NCBI RefSeq assembly: GCF_902500225.1
Contig: NZ_LR722654.1
Coordinates: 124,001-188,000, forward strand
Direction of reading: 5' to 3'
From: Buttiauxella massiliensis
GTDB taxonomy: Bacteria; Pseudomonadota; Gammaproteobacteria; Enterobacterales; Enterobacteriaceae
Length of the DNA stretch: 64,000 nucleotides
Shown here: positions 1-9,503 of the stretch, in pieces
How positions within the stretch are numbered: the stretch's first letter is position 1
How the letters are laid out: each line of letters begins with the position of its first letter
Program-made: the position numbers and the translations under genes
Notes under the pieces: model-generated
Database searches by the model: none
What the model was told of the DNA's origin: nothing
What the model saw: the letters and a program-made list of their open reading frames with translations, nothing else

Positions 1-1073
1 CACGTTATCGCTGCACCGTTGGCGTCAAAGAAAACGGCGTTTATGTACATAGAGAAAGCAAAACCTTTTCCAAACAGACCTTAGCAAAGTCCTGGGGTGC
101 TAAACGAGTCGCATATCTTGAGGAGCATGGAATTCCAACTGAAGATTGTGAATTCGCGAAAAAAGACAAAATAATCACTCTTGGGGATGCAATATCGAAA
201 TATCTCGAGCACCCTGAAGTTATTATGCAGCGTTCAAAACGAGAAACACTTAACCAGTTAATGAGAAGCGAAGTATCCAGCACCCCTCTTGACAGCATAA
301 CGGCCAAAGCTCTAATCGAACACTGCCAGTACCGTAAAAGCCTGGGAAGATCTCCAAAAACAATCTCTAATGACATTTCGTTCATTTCGAGTGTGTTGAG
401 CGCAGCCAGGCCACTATTCGGTATATCACTAAATTTGCAGCCTCTTGATGAAGCTAAAGTATGGCTTAATCAACTACGGATCATTGGACCTTCGCAACGA
501 CGAACCCGTAGACCAACCAGAGAAGAATTTGAGCTGATCCTGAACGGATTAAGAGAGAAAGCTAAAAATGCATACAGCGGCGCACCTTTTCATGAGATTT
601 TTTTATTATCAGTCTTATGTTGTGCGCGAATTGGGGAAATTTGTCGCCTGCGCTGGGATGACATTGACGAGAAGCAGAAGGCAGTTTTAGTCCGTGACAG
701 AAAAGACCCAAGGAAAAAAGAAGGAAACCACATGCTAATCCCTTTGCTGGGCGAGGCATGGGATCTGGTTCAACGACAACCCAGAAAAGAAAAAGAAGAC
801 CGAATATTTCCTTTTAGGGAGCGAAGCATCACTCAATCTTATCGGGAGGTCCGCGATAGTTTGGGTATTGAAGATTTGAGGTATCACGACTTACGCCGCG
901 AAGGGGCCAGTCGGTTATTTGAAGCTGGTTTTAGTATTGAGGAGGTCGCCCAGGTAACCGGACATAGGTCACTTGATACCCTTTGGCAGGTATACACTCA
1001 ACTGTTTCCCAAAACTCTTCATGATAAATTTGAACACCTACAACAAGTTAAAAACCAGAAGAACACCATATGA
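1..1073 (+). CDS. int: Prophage tyrosine-recombinase integrase, 5' end outside window
   Basis: The reading frame is open from base 3, so the start lies before the window; by analogy with related integrases probably only a few tens of residues are missing. It would catalyse strand exchange between attP and attB. The catalytic domain shows the first Arg in CARIGEICRLRWDD, a Lys-rich beta-hairpin, the HxLRR box as YHDLRREG, the second His region as TGHRSLDTLW, and the Tyr in VYTQL. The N-terminal part has an arm-binding-like segment and a SAM-like core-binding domain. It reads away from the presumed attL and is followed by SOS genes, while the excisionase candidate is at the other prophage end (41.4 kb). 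Family assignment is firm; the site used is inferred. Confidence 0.95.
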   Translation, partial: RYRCTVGVKENGVYVHRESKTFSKQTLAKSWGAKRVAYLEEHGIPTEDCEFAKKDKIITLGDAISKYLEHPEVIMQRSKRETLNQLMRSEVSSTPLDSITAKALIEHCQYRKSLGRSPKTISNDISFISSVLSAARPLFGISLNLQPLDEAKVWLNQLRIIGPSQRRTRRPTREEFELILNGLREKAKNAYSGAPFHEIFLLSVLCCARIGEICRLRWDDIDEKQKAVLVRDRKDPRKKEGNHMLIPLLGEAWDLVQRQPRKEKEDRIFPFRERSITQSYREVRDSLGIEDLRYHDLRREGASRLFEAGFSIEEVAQVTGHRSLDTLWQVYTQLFPKTLHDKFEHLQQVKNQKNTI

Positions 1074-1230
1074 CGCAACAGTAGATATAAGGCATTAAAA
1101 CATCTCATTGATATATAAACATTATTTTGCTTTTATCACGTCAGCATGAGCGTTTTGATACTATTCCTAAGTACCTGATTTTTAGCCAATCATTTTGAGT
1201 TTTGATAACCACTTTTTTTGCTTCCCGCAC

Positions 1231-1258
1231 TTGACACTGTTTATACATACAGTATAAA
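1231..1258 (+). promoter_or_regulatory. Sigma-70 promoter with LexA box for the dinI-like operon
   Basis: A perfect -35 TTGACA (1231-1236) and a -10 TATAAA (1253-1258) are separated by 16 bp. The spacer is exactly a LexA box, CTGT-N8-ACAG (1237-1252). LexA bound here would cover the whole promoter, so the downstream genes should be switched on by DNA damage. The dinI-like start codon lies about 36 bp downstream. Confidence 0.9.
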
Positions 1259-1294
1259 TATCACTGTATATCCAAACAGCAAGGAGAGACTGTA

Positions 1295-1534
1295 ATGTAT
1301 GTTGAATTAGTATTTGATAAGCGCAATGTGGAAGGTTTACCGGGTGCCAAAGACCTCATACTTGCCGAACTGACAAAGCGTGTGCATGGGATATTCCCTG
1401 CTGCTGATGTTCGCGTTAAACCGATGCAAGCTAACGCCGTTAACAGTGACTGCACGAAGACAGAGAAAGAAAAGATAAATCGTTTGGTCGAGGAAATGTT
1501 TGAAGAAGCCGAGTTCTGGCTCGTCAGCGAGTAG
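1295..1534 (+). CDS. DinI-family SOS protein (79 aa)
   Basis: This matches the DinI family in length and layout: an N-terminal strand (MYVELVFDKR), a central segment ending HGIFPAADVRVKPM, and an acidic C-terminal helix (EKINRLVEEMFEEAEFW). Known DinI binds RecA filaments and modulates LexA/UmuD/repressor cleavage. The start has a strong ribosome site, AAGGAGAGA, and the gene sits under a LexA-box promoter. Phage copies are common near prophage ends; here it could tune RecA-driven cleavage of the CI at 36.5 kb, which is an inference. Confidence 0.9.
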   Translation: MYVELVFDKRNVEGLPGAKDLILAELTKRVHGIFPAADVRVKPMQANAVNSDCTKTEKEKINRLVEEMFEEAEFWLVSE

Positions 1535-1539
1535 CGTCT

Positions 1540-1773
1540 ATGGACAACATGATCATTGGCGGAGTGAGGATTTACTTCCCTCGTCCTGGGGAAAAGCTCC
1601 CGGTTCCGTCAACTGACATAAGAACCTTCGCCATTAAGGGAACTACCGGCGAACGCTGCTGCTTACTTGGATATTGGGGCGGGAAATGGGTTGTTCTTTC
1701 GCTACCTGAATACGAAAGCTCGGGTAAAGCTATCATGGCAGCAGTGAGACAAGGGAAGCGTAACTGGCGGTGA
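1540..1773 (+). CDS. Small protein of unknown function in the SOS operon (77 aa)
   Basis: It begins five bases after the dinI-like stop, so it is likely co-transcribed from the LexA promoter. The sequence is rich in Gly, Pro and aromatic residues (GGVRIYFPRPGEKLPVP, LGYWGGKWVVLSLPEYE), with no membrane segment or recognised motif. The ribosome site before the first ATG is weak; an in-frame ATG at 1549 is an alternative. I do not recognise the family. Confidence 0.6.
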   Translation: MDNMIIGGVRIYFPRPGEKLPVPSTDIRTFAIKGTTGERCCLLGYWGGKWVVLSLPEYESSGKAIMAAVRQGKRNWR

Positions 1774-1782
1774 GATACCGCC
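1766..1782 (+). terminator. Stem-loop at the end of the dinI operon
   Basis: Arms GGCGGT and ACCGCC flank a 5-nt loop and overlap the stop codon of the 77-aa gene. The following sequence is only moderately T-rich, so termination is plausible rather than certain. It lies between convergent operons. Confidence 0.4.
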
Positions 1783-1826
1783 ATTCATTGCTTTACTGAT
1801 GAAGGGATTACGCGTTGTGTAAATTT

Positions 1827-3206
1827 TCAGGATTGTGACTGCTCTCCCTCGTCCTGCACTTTTTCAGCTGCAATACGTTTAGCTTCCGCTACTCTTTGAG
1901 CCTCAATCCGATCTGCTTCCTCCGCTGCTTTTTGATCCGCCAGCATTTTCAGATTCCAGATGCTGTTTTGTGGCATTTCAACACGGACAGAGACGAACTG
2001 GTCTGCAGGGATATCAATCGGGTCACCACCTGCAAATCCCTCTCGTTCATTGCGCGCAAATTCAGGGGCATCCGGATATGTGCGATGATAGGTTTTCACC
2101 AACACAGAACCATCCGGATTCACTTTATAGTCCAGCCAGATAAGTGGCTGCTTATTTCTGTCTGTGGGGATATCAAAACCGCCGTCAATGCCACCCCATG
2201 CAGCATCTGCATTCAGGCCCATACAGCCATTAATCAGATATTCGCCGACACCCTGACGCGTGACAGAACAACCTTCTGACTCGGCATTCGTTTCCGCTTT
2301 GCCATCTGCAAAAAGTTTCACTACAGGTGACGCGGCTTTTAGCGTGCCGTCTGCTGCCTTTGTTGTATTTGCTGTACTGTACTGAATCGCCCATGGGGTT
2401 GGGAATCCAGTTGTTGAGCTTCCATATCTTGCAGCAAGAATTCCCCTATCCAAAACCTGAAGCTGTGCCACTGCGGTAATTCGCTGCATAATCAACATTG
2501 GCCCATATCCATTGGCCCAATTCGTGCCGCCCGCGCCAGCACCGGACACAAAACCGCAGTATCCAATCGCCGCATCCGCGTTACTGTCTGGAATTGATGG
2601 GGATGAGGCTCCAAGTCCAAATGCGCCAGTTTTCATCAACATGTTCGGGCCAGTATCAGTAGCCGTAGTCTGAGCCGTTTGTGTAGCTGCACTTCCCAGA
2701 CCAATACCCGCACGTGCTTCTGCCTGGGTCTTTCCTCCGGTTCCTCCCTGTCCAACACTGAGTGCCGTCGTCAACCCGCTCAGGCTTGTGATGTCACTGT
2801 TCGCGCCTTTTTTCGCTAATGACTTTTGCCCGGGTACCGTGACGTTCACACCATTAATAGTGATCGTCACATCACCAGCACCGTTCATGACATCCGCGAA
2901 TCCGCTCATATACTTCTGATACATGCCGAACGTCTCAGCAATGTCCTGCGCCAGGCCGTCAACACTCAGGCTGTCGCTAAGCAGGATTGCGTATTTCGTA
3001 CCGGCAGCAATGGCAGGGCTGATGGCCGGGGTGACAGATAGAGCAGTAGCACTGGCAACCGCAGTGAGCTGCAAAACCTGAACCGGGTTGGTGAAGGCAA
3101 TGAACGTGCAGCCAACGCGGATAAGACTACCGGCTGCGGTGAAGTTTGTGCCAGTACCGGTAATGGTGCTGCCGTTTCCTGCGATAGTGCCTGTGGTGTA
3201 AATCAT
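1827..3206 (-). CDS. Prophage tail fibre protein (459 aa)
   Basis: This is the last late gene of the prophage. The N-terminal part is a beta-rich, low-complexity repeat of Gly/Thr/Ala of the type that trimerises and attaches to the tail. The middle has a hinge-like segment (LSGLTTALSVGQGGTGGKT) often seen in lambdoid side-tail fibres. The C-terminus ends in a charged helix rich in Ala/Glu/Arg (about residues 420-459). It probably helps receptor contact at the cell surface. A terminator lies just upstream, so it is separated from the preceding tail genes. Confidence 0.8.
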   Translation of the reverse strand: MIYTTGTIAGNGSTITGTGTNFTAAGSLIRVGCTFIAFTNPVQVLQLTAVASATALSVTPAISPAIAAGTKYAILLSDSLSVDGLAQDIAETFGMYQKYMSGFADVMNGAGDVTITINGVNVTVPGQKSLAKKGANSDITSLSGLTTALSVGQGGTGGKTQAEARAGIGLGSAATQTAQTTATDTGPNMLMKTGAFGLGASSPSIPDSNADAAIGYCGFVSGAGAGGTNWANGYGPMLIMQRITAVAQLQVLDRGILAARYGSSTTGFPTPWAIQYSTANTTKAADGTLKAASPVVKLFADGKAETNAESEGCSVTRQGVGEYLINGCMGLNADAAWGGIDGGFDIPTDRNKQPLIWLDYKVNPDGSVLVKTYHRTYPDAPEFARNEREGFAGGDPIDIPADQFVSVRVEMPQNSIWNLKMLADQKAAEEADRIEAQRVAEAKRIAAEKVQDEGEQSQS

Positions 3207-3218
3207 GTTTTCTCCGGA

Positions 3219-3243
3219 CGAAAAAAAACCGCCGAAGCGGTTT
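3219..3243 (-). terminator. Intrinsic terminator upstream of the tail fibre gene
   Basis: On the minus strand the stem AAACCGC / GCGGTTT with a TTCG tetraloop is followed by a run of eight or more T. It lies between the 222-aa tail protein gene and the tail fibre gene, inside the late transcription unit. Confidence 0.85.
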
Positions 3244-3304
3244 CTTAAATTGATGATTATTATTTATAAATCGATGTTGTGAAGCAGCTACTCAGAGCGA
3301 TCGA

Positions 3305-3973
3305 TTAATCATATGCAGCGGTATTAATTGCCGTGATTGCCATTCCTGTATTCGTCCCGCCAACTGCGCTTCCCTGGCCGGTCTGACTACCCTGAGCGTT
3401 AATTCTGGTGGTAGTGCCGTTGAATAGCGCACCAGCATATGCGGTCACGTTAACAATGACCGGTTGCCCCTGAACCATCACCTGGAACAATGAAGATCCA
3501 AGAAGTGCCGGGACGATTGCATACGACCCTGATAATGTCTGGTCAATATTAATGCCCCCGCCGTTCCCTGGCGTTCCGACAGTGACCAGATCGCTTAAAA
3601 CACGGCTTTCATTCGTGAGCACAAGCTTTCCGTTTTCATCCCATATCGCCATACCCCATGCAGGCAGAGTCTGAGGGAATATAGCGAAAACGTAGGCTGT
3701 CAGGGTATGGCTGTCACCTCTGGGACTGCTCGACCCGACACTGATCATATTCCCCACGCGTGTGGCCCCCACCGTTGCTGCGTTCGACGTTTTGCAAAAT
3801 ACTATGGCCGGATAGCTCGCATCGATGGGAATATCCATGCTGGTGCCTTGATAGCTACCGCCCACATTGGCCGAGTTTACTGTTACCTTCCGGTACAGGC
3901 AGAACGGTGTAGACTGAGGGGTTATGAAGGGATTACCGTTATCAAGCGTAATAAGCGCGCCATAGTCCGCCAT
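3305..3973 (-). CDS. Prophage tail-tip-associated protein (222 aa)
   Basis: The start is the ATG at 3973, which overlaps the stop of the upstream gene (TAATG) and has GGAG upstream; a longer reading to 4006 exists but has no better signal. The protein begins MADYGALITLDNGNPFITP. It is beta-rich with no catalytic motif I recognise. Its place after J and a 100-aa partner suggests a structural or tail-fibre-attachment role. Known homologues are annotated only as phage tail proteins. Confidence 0.75.
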   Translation of the reverse strand: MADYGALITLDNGNPFITPQSTPFCLYRKVTVNSANVGGSYQGTSMDIPIDASYPAIVFCKTSNAATVGATRVGNMISVGSSSPRGDSHTLTAYVFAIFPQTLPAWGMAIWDENGKLVLTNESRVLSDLVTVGTPGNGGGINIDQTLSGSYAIVPALLGSSLFQVMVQGQPVIVNVTAYAGALFNGTTTRINAQGSQTGQGSAVGGTNTGMAITAINTAAYD

Positions 3974-4275
3974 TATGCCTTCTCCAGGAAGACTATCAGC
4001 TCGCATTCGGATGCTGGATAGTTCCCCACTCCGGTACTGCTTGCGGCACTGAGGGTTATGGTATTACCGCTCGCAACGATGCGGCGACCGACAGAGACAG
4101 CCCCCTTATCCAGAGAAATGGCAAATCCAACCTTCATACCTGCCGGGATGCTGAACGACCAGCTCCCGGAATTCTGCCCTGCTGAGAGCTGAATGCGGCC
4201 CACTACTGAGACGGGCTTTATTCCATAGTTGTTCGGCGCGCCATTGGCGTCCCAGGTCTGAATGCCAAATGCCAT
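3973..4275 (-). CDS. Small prophage tail protein (100 aa)
   Basis: It is translationally coupled on both sides: its ATG overlaps the J stop (TGATG) and its stop overlaps the next ATG (TAATG). It starts MAFGIQTWDANGAPNNYG, with alternating strands and no membrane segment. Such small beta proteins downstream of J accompany the tail tip in many lambdoid prophages. The exact role is not known to me. Confidence 0.75.
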   Translation of the reverse strand: MAFGIQTWDANGAPNNYGIKPVSVVGRIQLSAGQNSGSWSFSIPAGMKVGFAISLDKGAVSVGRRIVASGNTITLSAASSTGVGNYPASECELIVFLEKA

Positions 4276-7200
4276 CAGAACACCCCTGTAAGTTTTCCGA
4301 GTTGAACACGCAGTGTATTGTTATCTTTAATGCTGATTGTTGTACTTGTCTGCTTCATTGCGCCACTACTGTCACTACCGTAGTTTTCGAGTGTTCCTGT
4401 TTTAAAGTTGATTGAGAGCCCCGCCTTCCCTGGAGAGTAATTCACAGAACTGATTGTTTCCGCCAGCTTCGCTCGAGTGATTGTGGCATCGCCGATGACG
4501 GTATCGCTGATGATGGTCTGCCCATTTACGATGACAAAAGGCATTGTTACGGTGCCGCCAGCCTGGGCCATGACAGCAAACCTGTCAGCGAGGAACAGTA
4601 TCTGTGACTGCATTCCTTCAGGGGTGTTTTCAACACCAATGCCCATGCCCGCCGCGTATTTTCGACCATTTTTGTCAACGCCCACTTTAATCGAATACAT
4701 CGAGCTCAGTGCGCCATCGATGCTGGCCAGCGCAGACGCATTTATTGAAACATCCGCGCTCACACCTTCAATAGATGCGTTAATCGCAGTAACCTGGCTG
4801 GCTGTTGATTGCTGGTAGTTCGCGACGGTCTTGCCCAGTGTTGTAATACTGGACTCGTTGCCGGAGACCTTACTGTCGAGTTTCTCAAGCGATTGTGTTG
4901 TAGCTTCACGGTCGTTCGCAGCGACTTCATCAATGCGCTGAATTTGAGCAATGCTACTGCCGTACTGCGCTGTAATTGTCTGCTTCAGATTTACCTGGGC
5001 CAGCGTGTTCTGAATCAGTGCAATCGCTGTGTTCTGGATACCCCCTTTAATCGTTCCGACCTGACCCGTTTTGTCAACGAGTTCAGCCGTTACTTCTTCA
5101 AATCGCGACGCTGTGGCGCTATCAAGCGTGGTGACAGCTTTGTCTAAAGTCGTAATATCAGCAGTATTCTGAGCTGCAACTTTGCCCGCGGCATCCGCTT
5201 TATTGCCCGCTGTTGTTGCTTTGCCATCAGCTGTATCGGCTTTATCAGATGCCACTTTTGTAGCCGCTGAAACCTTATTAACGGCCTCCGCGCGAGCCTC
5301 CCTTTCGGTCACAATGACCTGACGCACCTCAACAATATCAGCGGTATTTTTCGCGGTACCGTCAGCATTCTCACCAATTTTCGCTTCAAGATGCCTCACA
5401 TCCGTAACGCGGGCCTCAGTTTCCGTGGCAATCACTTCACGCAGTTGCTCAAATTTCGCTGAATTCGCACCGTTCTGAGCGGACTGGCTGACCACCACAT
5501 TCGCAATCGCCAGCGCATTGTGAATGATTGATTCAGCAGTCTGTTTATTTGCGCCCACTGCTGCAGCAAGCTTGTCTGCGTTATCTATAATGGCGCTGGC
5601 CATGTCAGCAATTTTCAGATTACTGTCGACAGCGTTCTCAACCAGGTCTTTGAACAGGTCAGTGTCTTTAATCTGATTCAGCACTGCTTCAGTGATGTCC
5701 GTGACATCGATACTCGCCTGACCGACTACCCAGTCAGTCCATTCCCCCTGGTTGCCGATACGGTCGATAAGTCGCGCGCGGTACCAGAAGTTTTGACCTG
5801 CTTTCAGGCCCATCTGTTGGTAAAGCTTCTGGGGATATGGCACATCAGCAAGCAACATTGGGCTGGAGCCATCAGCCGCAGCGCTGTACTGGATTTCAGT
5901 ATTCAGCGTATCGCCCGCATCTGCCGGGAACCCCCAGGAAATGTTGATGCCAAAGACCACATCATCGGTTGCTGATAATCCCAGAGGTTTTGGTGGAGAA
6001 CCGATTTTCCCCGTCAGGTTGGCTTCCTGGCTGACGGTCCAGACAGAGCTAATGTCGCTCGAGTTAATTGCACGTACGCGCGCGGTGTACCGACCGGAAT
6101 AGATGCCCGTGACCTCAAACCCTAACGAGCTGGTACGCGGTGCACTCACCCAGTCGCCATTATCTTTTCGCCACTCGCATTCGTACGCAATCGCGTTCGG
6201 TACCGCATCCCAGTTCACGCGCAGCGTTTCAACGCTGATGTTCTGTACCACCCGGCTGTAGCTGGTAATAGTTACCGCTGCCGGGGGAGCCTGCACGCTA
6301 GGTGGAATGGCCGAAATTGGGCGATCGTCTAAACGTGCCCCGGTATCGATGGCCGCATATTTATCCGGATTGTGGTTAATGGCCGCAATGGTAAATGTGC
6401 CATCGTCATTATCAGTGACGCCAGTAACCCGGTACTGCTGGATAAACAGATCATCAGCATCCACAACCCACACCGACTGCACTTCCGGCGTCTCACTGTA
6501 AGCTGTGGTGACCGTGACCTGCTTATCAGTGACTGACTGAATCGTACGAGCCTGAGAGACGCCAGATGGTAAGTTGATTATCAGGCGGTTACCTGCTTTT
6601 GCATCGCCAACTCGGTCCAGGGTAATAACCCGACCGTTAACCGCGCTGATACGTCCACCCATCACCTTGCCGGACAGGTTCTGGTCAGCCACGCCGATAA
6701 TATACCCGGGCAGTGGGATCATCCCTTCCATCCCGGTGGAAAATGTCACAAGGCGGTCTTTGGCGTTCGTCAGTAGTGTCCAGCGACCACGACGATTTGC
6801 TTCGGTTCTACGGGTGCAGCCAATCGCGGTAATTTCAGTCTGACGCACCTTGTAACGACGAATCAGGTCCTGTTCAAACACGCCTTCCACTTCATCGGCA
6901 TAATGATTGTCGGGATTTGACCAGGACACCATCGCAGTGGAGTAGCGATTACGCTCACTGCCACCGGCATAAACAAACTTGCCGCCGATGACATTTGCCC
7001 GGGTGAAAACATAAGTCATGTCGCGTGGCTGGTCAGCCAGGGCAAAAAGCTGATTATTGGCCCAGTAGGTCATACCGCGAAAGATACTCGCCAAGTCGCG
7101 TAGCACGTTGAATGCTTCGTTCTGGCTCTGAATGTACACATCACAGAGGAAACGCGGCTCGGTACCACTCCCACCCAGGCCATCCGGTACCAGCTGATCG

Positions 7201-8141
7201 CAATACTGCGCAATGCGGTAAAGCTCCCACTTATCGACCTGACTTGCATCCAGACGATCACCCAAACCAAAGCGGGGGTTGAGGACCATGTCGTAAAACA
7301 CCCAGGCCGGGTTATTGGAATATGCCCATTTGAACGAGCCATCCCATGTACCACTATAGGTGCGTGAATCAGCATCATATGCTGTCGGCACGCGAATCAG
7401 CCGCCCCGGAGCTTTAACACTGATTTGCGGAATATTGCTGAACTGCTTTGCGTCAAAGGTGACAAACAGCAGTTCGGTATTTGGGTACCGAAGCTTGGCA
7501 TCGATGACTTCAGCGTACGCTTCTATATTGGTGGCATTAGCCACACGGTTAGAAACGGAATCCGCGGTAAGACGGGTAACGCGTACCTGCCAGCCCGTCG
7601 TGGCTTTTGGCAAATCAATGCGATGCGAACGCTCATACAACGATGTGGTTTTACCATCAAACGCGCCATCCACCACCGTCTGATAAGCACCGCCATCAGT
7701 GGCAAGTTCAATTTTGTACTCAACCCGCGAACCGACTACATCACCATTGTCTTTCTGGAGTTGCAGAGCTGGAAGCCCCAGACGAACACGCAGCGCGGAG
7801 AGTTGCGTGTTGCTGATGGCGCGGGTCCACGGTTGCGTTTGCTTCAGTGGTGTGTTGATCGAGATTTCATTTTCGACTGAGGGAATACCCTGGATGTATT
7901 CCTGTGCCTGCGTGCCGGGGCGGTACTCCCACGTCACACCGGGAAAGTTCAGTGTCCCGTCCTGCGCCCGAACTGGTGTACCATCGAGATAGATATCTTT
8001 ATCGGTCAGCCCACCAGCACACTCCCCCTCGCTGAGCGCCAGAAGGATTTTGGCGGTGGCGACCGAATGCAGCGAATCGGGTGATTCTTTTGGGGAACTG
8101 GGTTTGCTGCTGCCGCTCTTGCGTCCCTGGATATGTGCCAT
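4275..8141 (-). CDS. Tail tip / host-specificity protein J (1288 aa)
   Basis: This is the gpJ homologue that forms the tail tip and, in lambda, binds the outer-membrane receptor. Length is close to lambda J (1132 aa) with an extended C-terminus. The N-terminal region starts MAHIQGRKSGSSKPSSPKES and carries the conserved tail-hub part; a fibronectin-III-like region lies near the middle (around residues 630-800). It is followed by a long Ala-rich coiled region and a C-terminal segment with IKVGVDKNGRKYAAGM, the part I associate with DUF1983. That last motif recurs in the gene at 23.7-24.5 kb. A terminator sits 12 bp upstream of the start. Confidence 0.95.
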   Translation of the reverse strand: MAHIQGRKSGSSKPSSPKESPDSLHSVATAKILLALSEGECAGGLTDKDIYLDGTPVRAQDGTLNFPGVTWEYRPGTQAQEYIQGIPSVENEISINTPLKQTQPWTRAISNTQLSALRVRLGLPALQLQKDNGDVVGSRVEYKIELATDGGAYQTVVDGAFDGKTTSLYERSHRIDLPKATTGWQVRVTRLTADSVSNRVANATNIEAYAEVIDAKLRYPNTELLFVTFDAKQFSNIPQISVKAPGRLIRVPTAYDADSRTYSGTWDGSFKWAYSNNPAWVFYDMVLNPRFGLGDRLDASQVDKWELYRIAQYCDQLVPDGLGGSGTEPRFLCDVYIQSQNEAFNVLRDLASIFRGMTYWANNQLFALADQPRDMTYVFTRANVIGGKFVYAGGSERNRYSTAMVSWSNPDNHYADEVEGVFEQDLIRRYKVRQTEITAIGCTRRTEANRRGRWTLLTNAKDRLVTFSTGMEGMIPLPGYIIGVADQNLSGKVMGGRISAVNGRVITLDRVGDAKAGNRLIINLPSGVSQARTIQSVTDKQVTVTTAYSETPEVQSVWVVDADDLFIQQYRVTGVTDNDDGTFTIAAINHNPDKYAAIDTGARLDDRPISAIPPSVQAPPAAVTITSYSRVVQNISVETLRVNWDAVPNAIAYECEWRKDNGDWVSAPRTSSLGFEVTGIYSGRYTARVRAINSSDISSVWTVSQEANLTGKIGSPPKPLGLSATDDVVFGINISWGFPADAGDTLNTEIQYSAAADGSSPMLLADVPYPQKLYQQMGLKAGQNFWYRARLIDRIGNQGEWTDWVVGQASIDVTDITEAVLNQIKDTDLFKDLVENAVDSNLKIADMASAIIDNADKLAAAVGANKQTAESIIHNALAIANVVVSQSAQNGANSAKFEQLREVIATETEARVTDVRHLEAKIGENADGTAKNTADIVEVRQVIVTEREARAEAVNKVSAATKVASDKADTADGKATTAGNKADAAGKVAAQNTADITTLDKAVTTLDSATASRFEEVTAELVDKTGQVGTIKGGIQNTAIALIQNTLAQVNLKQTITAQYGSSIAQIQRIDEVAANDREATTQSLEKLDSKVSGNESSITTLGKTVANYQQSTASQVTAINASIEGVSADVSINASALASIDGALSSMYSIKVGVDKNGRKYAAGMGIGVENTPEGMQSQILFLADRFAVMAQAGGTVTMPFVIVNGQTIISDTVIGDATITRAKLAETISSVNYSPGKAGLSINFKTGTLENYGSDSSGAMKQTSTTISIKDNNTLRVQLGKLTGVF

Positions 8142-8152
8142 ATTGCGCCCAC

Positions 8153-8177
8153 AAAAAAGGGTCGCCTGAGCGACCCT
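8153..8177 (-). terminator. Intrinsic terminator between I and J
   Basis: The minus strand reads AGGGTCGC-TCAG-GCGACCCT followed by T6. The stem is a perfect 8 bp. It lies inside the late operon, just before the J start, so J expression must depend on antitermination or leaky readthrough. Confidence 0.9.
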
Positions 8178-8194
8178 GTAGTGAATGAAAGTGG

Positions 8195-8797
8195 TTATTG
8201 ATAATCGTCGGTATAAATACCCGCAGAGATAATGGCCCCGCCACGCTCACGTAAACCGTAAGCCACACCAACCGGGTTACCCATAGCGACCGTGTTTACC
8301 GGGCCACCAAAAGCATATGACGGCATATTGTCTGGGTCCTGGCGAGATGCGAGGCCTTTGGCCTGCGGTGATAGCATCTGAACCACGCCGCCAATCATCA
8401 TTGCCGCGCCAAATTTAATCATCCCTGAAGCAACCGCCCCGCCAACTCCCGTCCATCCTGCTACAACCCCAACAACAATGCCTGCCACAACCATCACTGC
8501 CCCGAGAATCGTTTGGAGCGCACCTGCCCGCTTGCTCCCGGTAATCACTGGCACAATACGGATCACTTCGTCACCGCTGTTATGTTTCAGCTCTTCTTTA
8601 GTGATGTTGTGCTTACCTTTGAAAACGGCAAAGCGAAGCCCTTTGAGGTGAGCGTTTTGCATAAACGCTTCAAATCCTGGAATAGTGACTGATAAGGCGC
8701 GGCACGCCTCTGCCGGTGTATTGATAACAAGCCGATGCGTGCGACCGAACAGCGCCGCCAGGCTTCCGCTCAACAGAACAGTTTTATACTGATTCAT
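8195..8797 (-). CDS. Tail assembly protein I (200 aa)
   Basis: This is a gpI homologue needed to build the tail tip in lambda. It has an N-terminal globular part and a hydrophobic, Gly/Ala-rich central stretch (about residues 95-145: AGALQTILGAVMVVAGIVVG), typical of this family. The start overlaps the K stop by four bases (ATGA). The order K-I-J is as in lambda. Confidence 0.92.
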   Translation of the reverse strand: MNQYKTVLLSGSLAALFGRTHRLVINTPAEACRALSVTIPGFEAFMQNAHLKGLRFAVFKGKHNITKEELKHNSGDEVIRIVPVITGSKRAGALQTILGAVMVVAGIVVGVVAGWTGVGGAVASGMIKFGAAMMIGGVVQMLSPQAKGLASRQDPDNMPSYAFGGPVNTVAMGNPVGVAYGLRERGGAIISAGIYTDDYQ

Positions 8798-9501
8798 GGT
8801 AAATCCTTATGTCGGACAATCAGGGCGGTACGCTCTCGCCAGTAACCACCGTAGGGTGTTTTGCAGGAGAGTTGCCCGTAGAGATGATGAAGAAGTTGGT
8901 TATCGTCAAGGAGGATCCCTGCATGATTTACCACAGGCGCGGATACCTGCATCAGTACCATATCGCCTAGCCGGGGTGTATCTACTTTGCGAAAGCCCTC
9001 GGCATACCAGTTATCAAGATACAGATTTTCATCCCCAGACTCCCACCAGGGTCGCTCCACGCTGTAGTTTTTAAGCTCAATACCCTGTCGTTTATGCCAA
9101 TCCATAATCAGTGACCAGCAGTCAGCATGGCCCAGCACAAAACCACGCCCTTCCAGTTCGCGTTCACCGCGCGGGTAAATGGTACGGATATCCCCTTCCG
9201 GCCATGAAGCAATAATCCACGGCACACCATGCGCATCGCACTGAAGCATATCCAGCTCACTCGGCTGCGTGGTAGCGCCATCACCAGGGTGACTATGCAC
9301 AATAGCTGTGATGGTTCCGCGGTCTTCCGCTGCTGCGTAATCCTCCGGGCAGAGCTCAAATTGCTCCATTGGTACCGGAGTTATATTCTTGCAGGGAATA
9401 TAGTGTTCCACCCGACCCTTCTGGATAACCAGACCACAGCATTCGGCAGGATATGCGGCCGCAGCATGCGCCATAATGGTCTGTAGTGTTGTTTCACGCA
9501 T
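8794..9501 (-). CDS. Tail assembly protein K, JAMM plus NlpC/P60 (235 aa)
   Basis: The N-terminal half is a JAMM/Mov34-type domain: AECCGLV, then HSHPGDGATTQPSELD, the metal-binding HxHPG...S...D pattern. The C-terminal half is an NlpC/P60 peptidase with the Cys in GHADCWSLI and the His in VNHAGI. In lambda, K acts in tail-tip assembly and probably in cell-wall penetration during DNA entry. Confidence 0.95.
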   Translation of the reverse strand: MRETTLQTIMAHAAAAYPAECCGLVIQKGRVEHYIPCKNITPVPMEQFELCPEDYAAAEDRGTITAIVHSHPGDGATTQPSELDMLQCDAHGVPWIIASWPEGDIRTIYPRGERELEGRGFVLGHADCWSLIMDWHKRQGIELKNYSVERPWWESGDENLYLDNWYAEGFRKVDTPRLGDMVLMQVSAPVVNHAGILLDDNQLLHHLYGQLSCKTPYGGYWRERTALIVRHKDLP

Positions 9502-9503
9502 AG

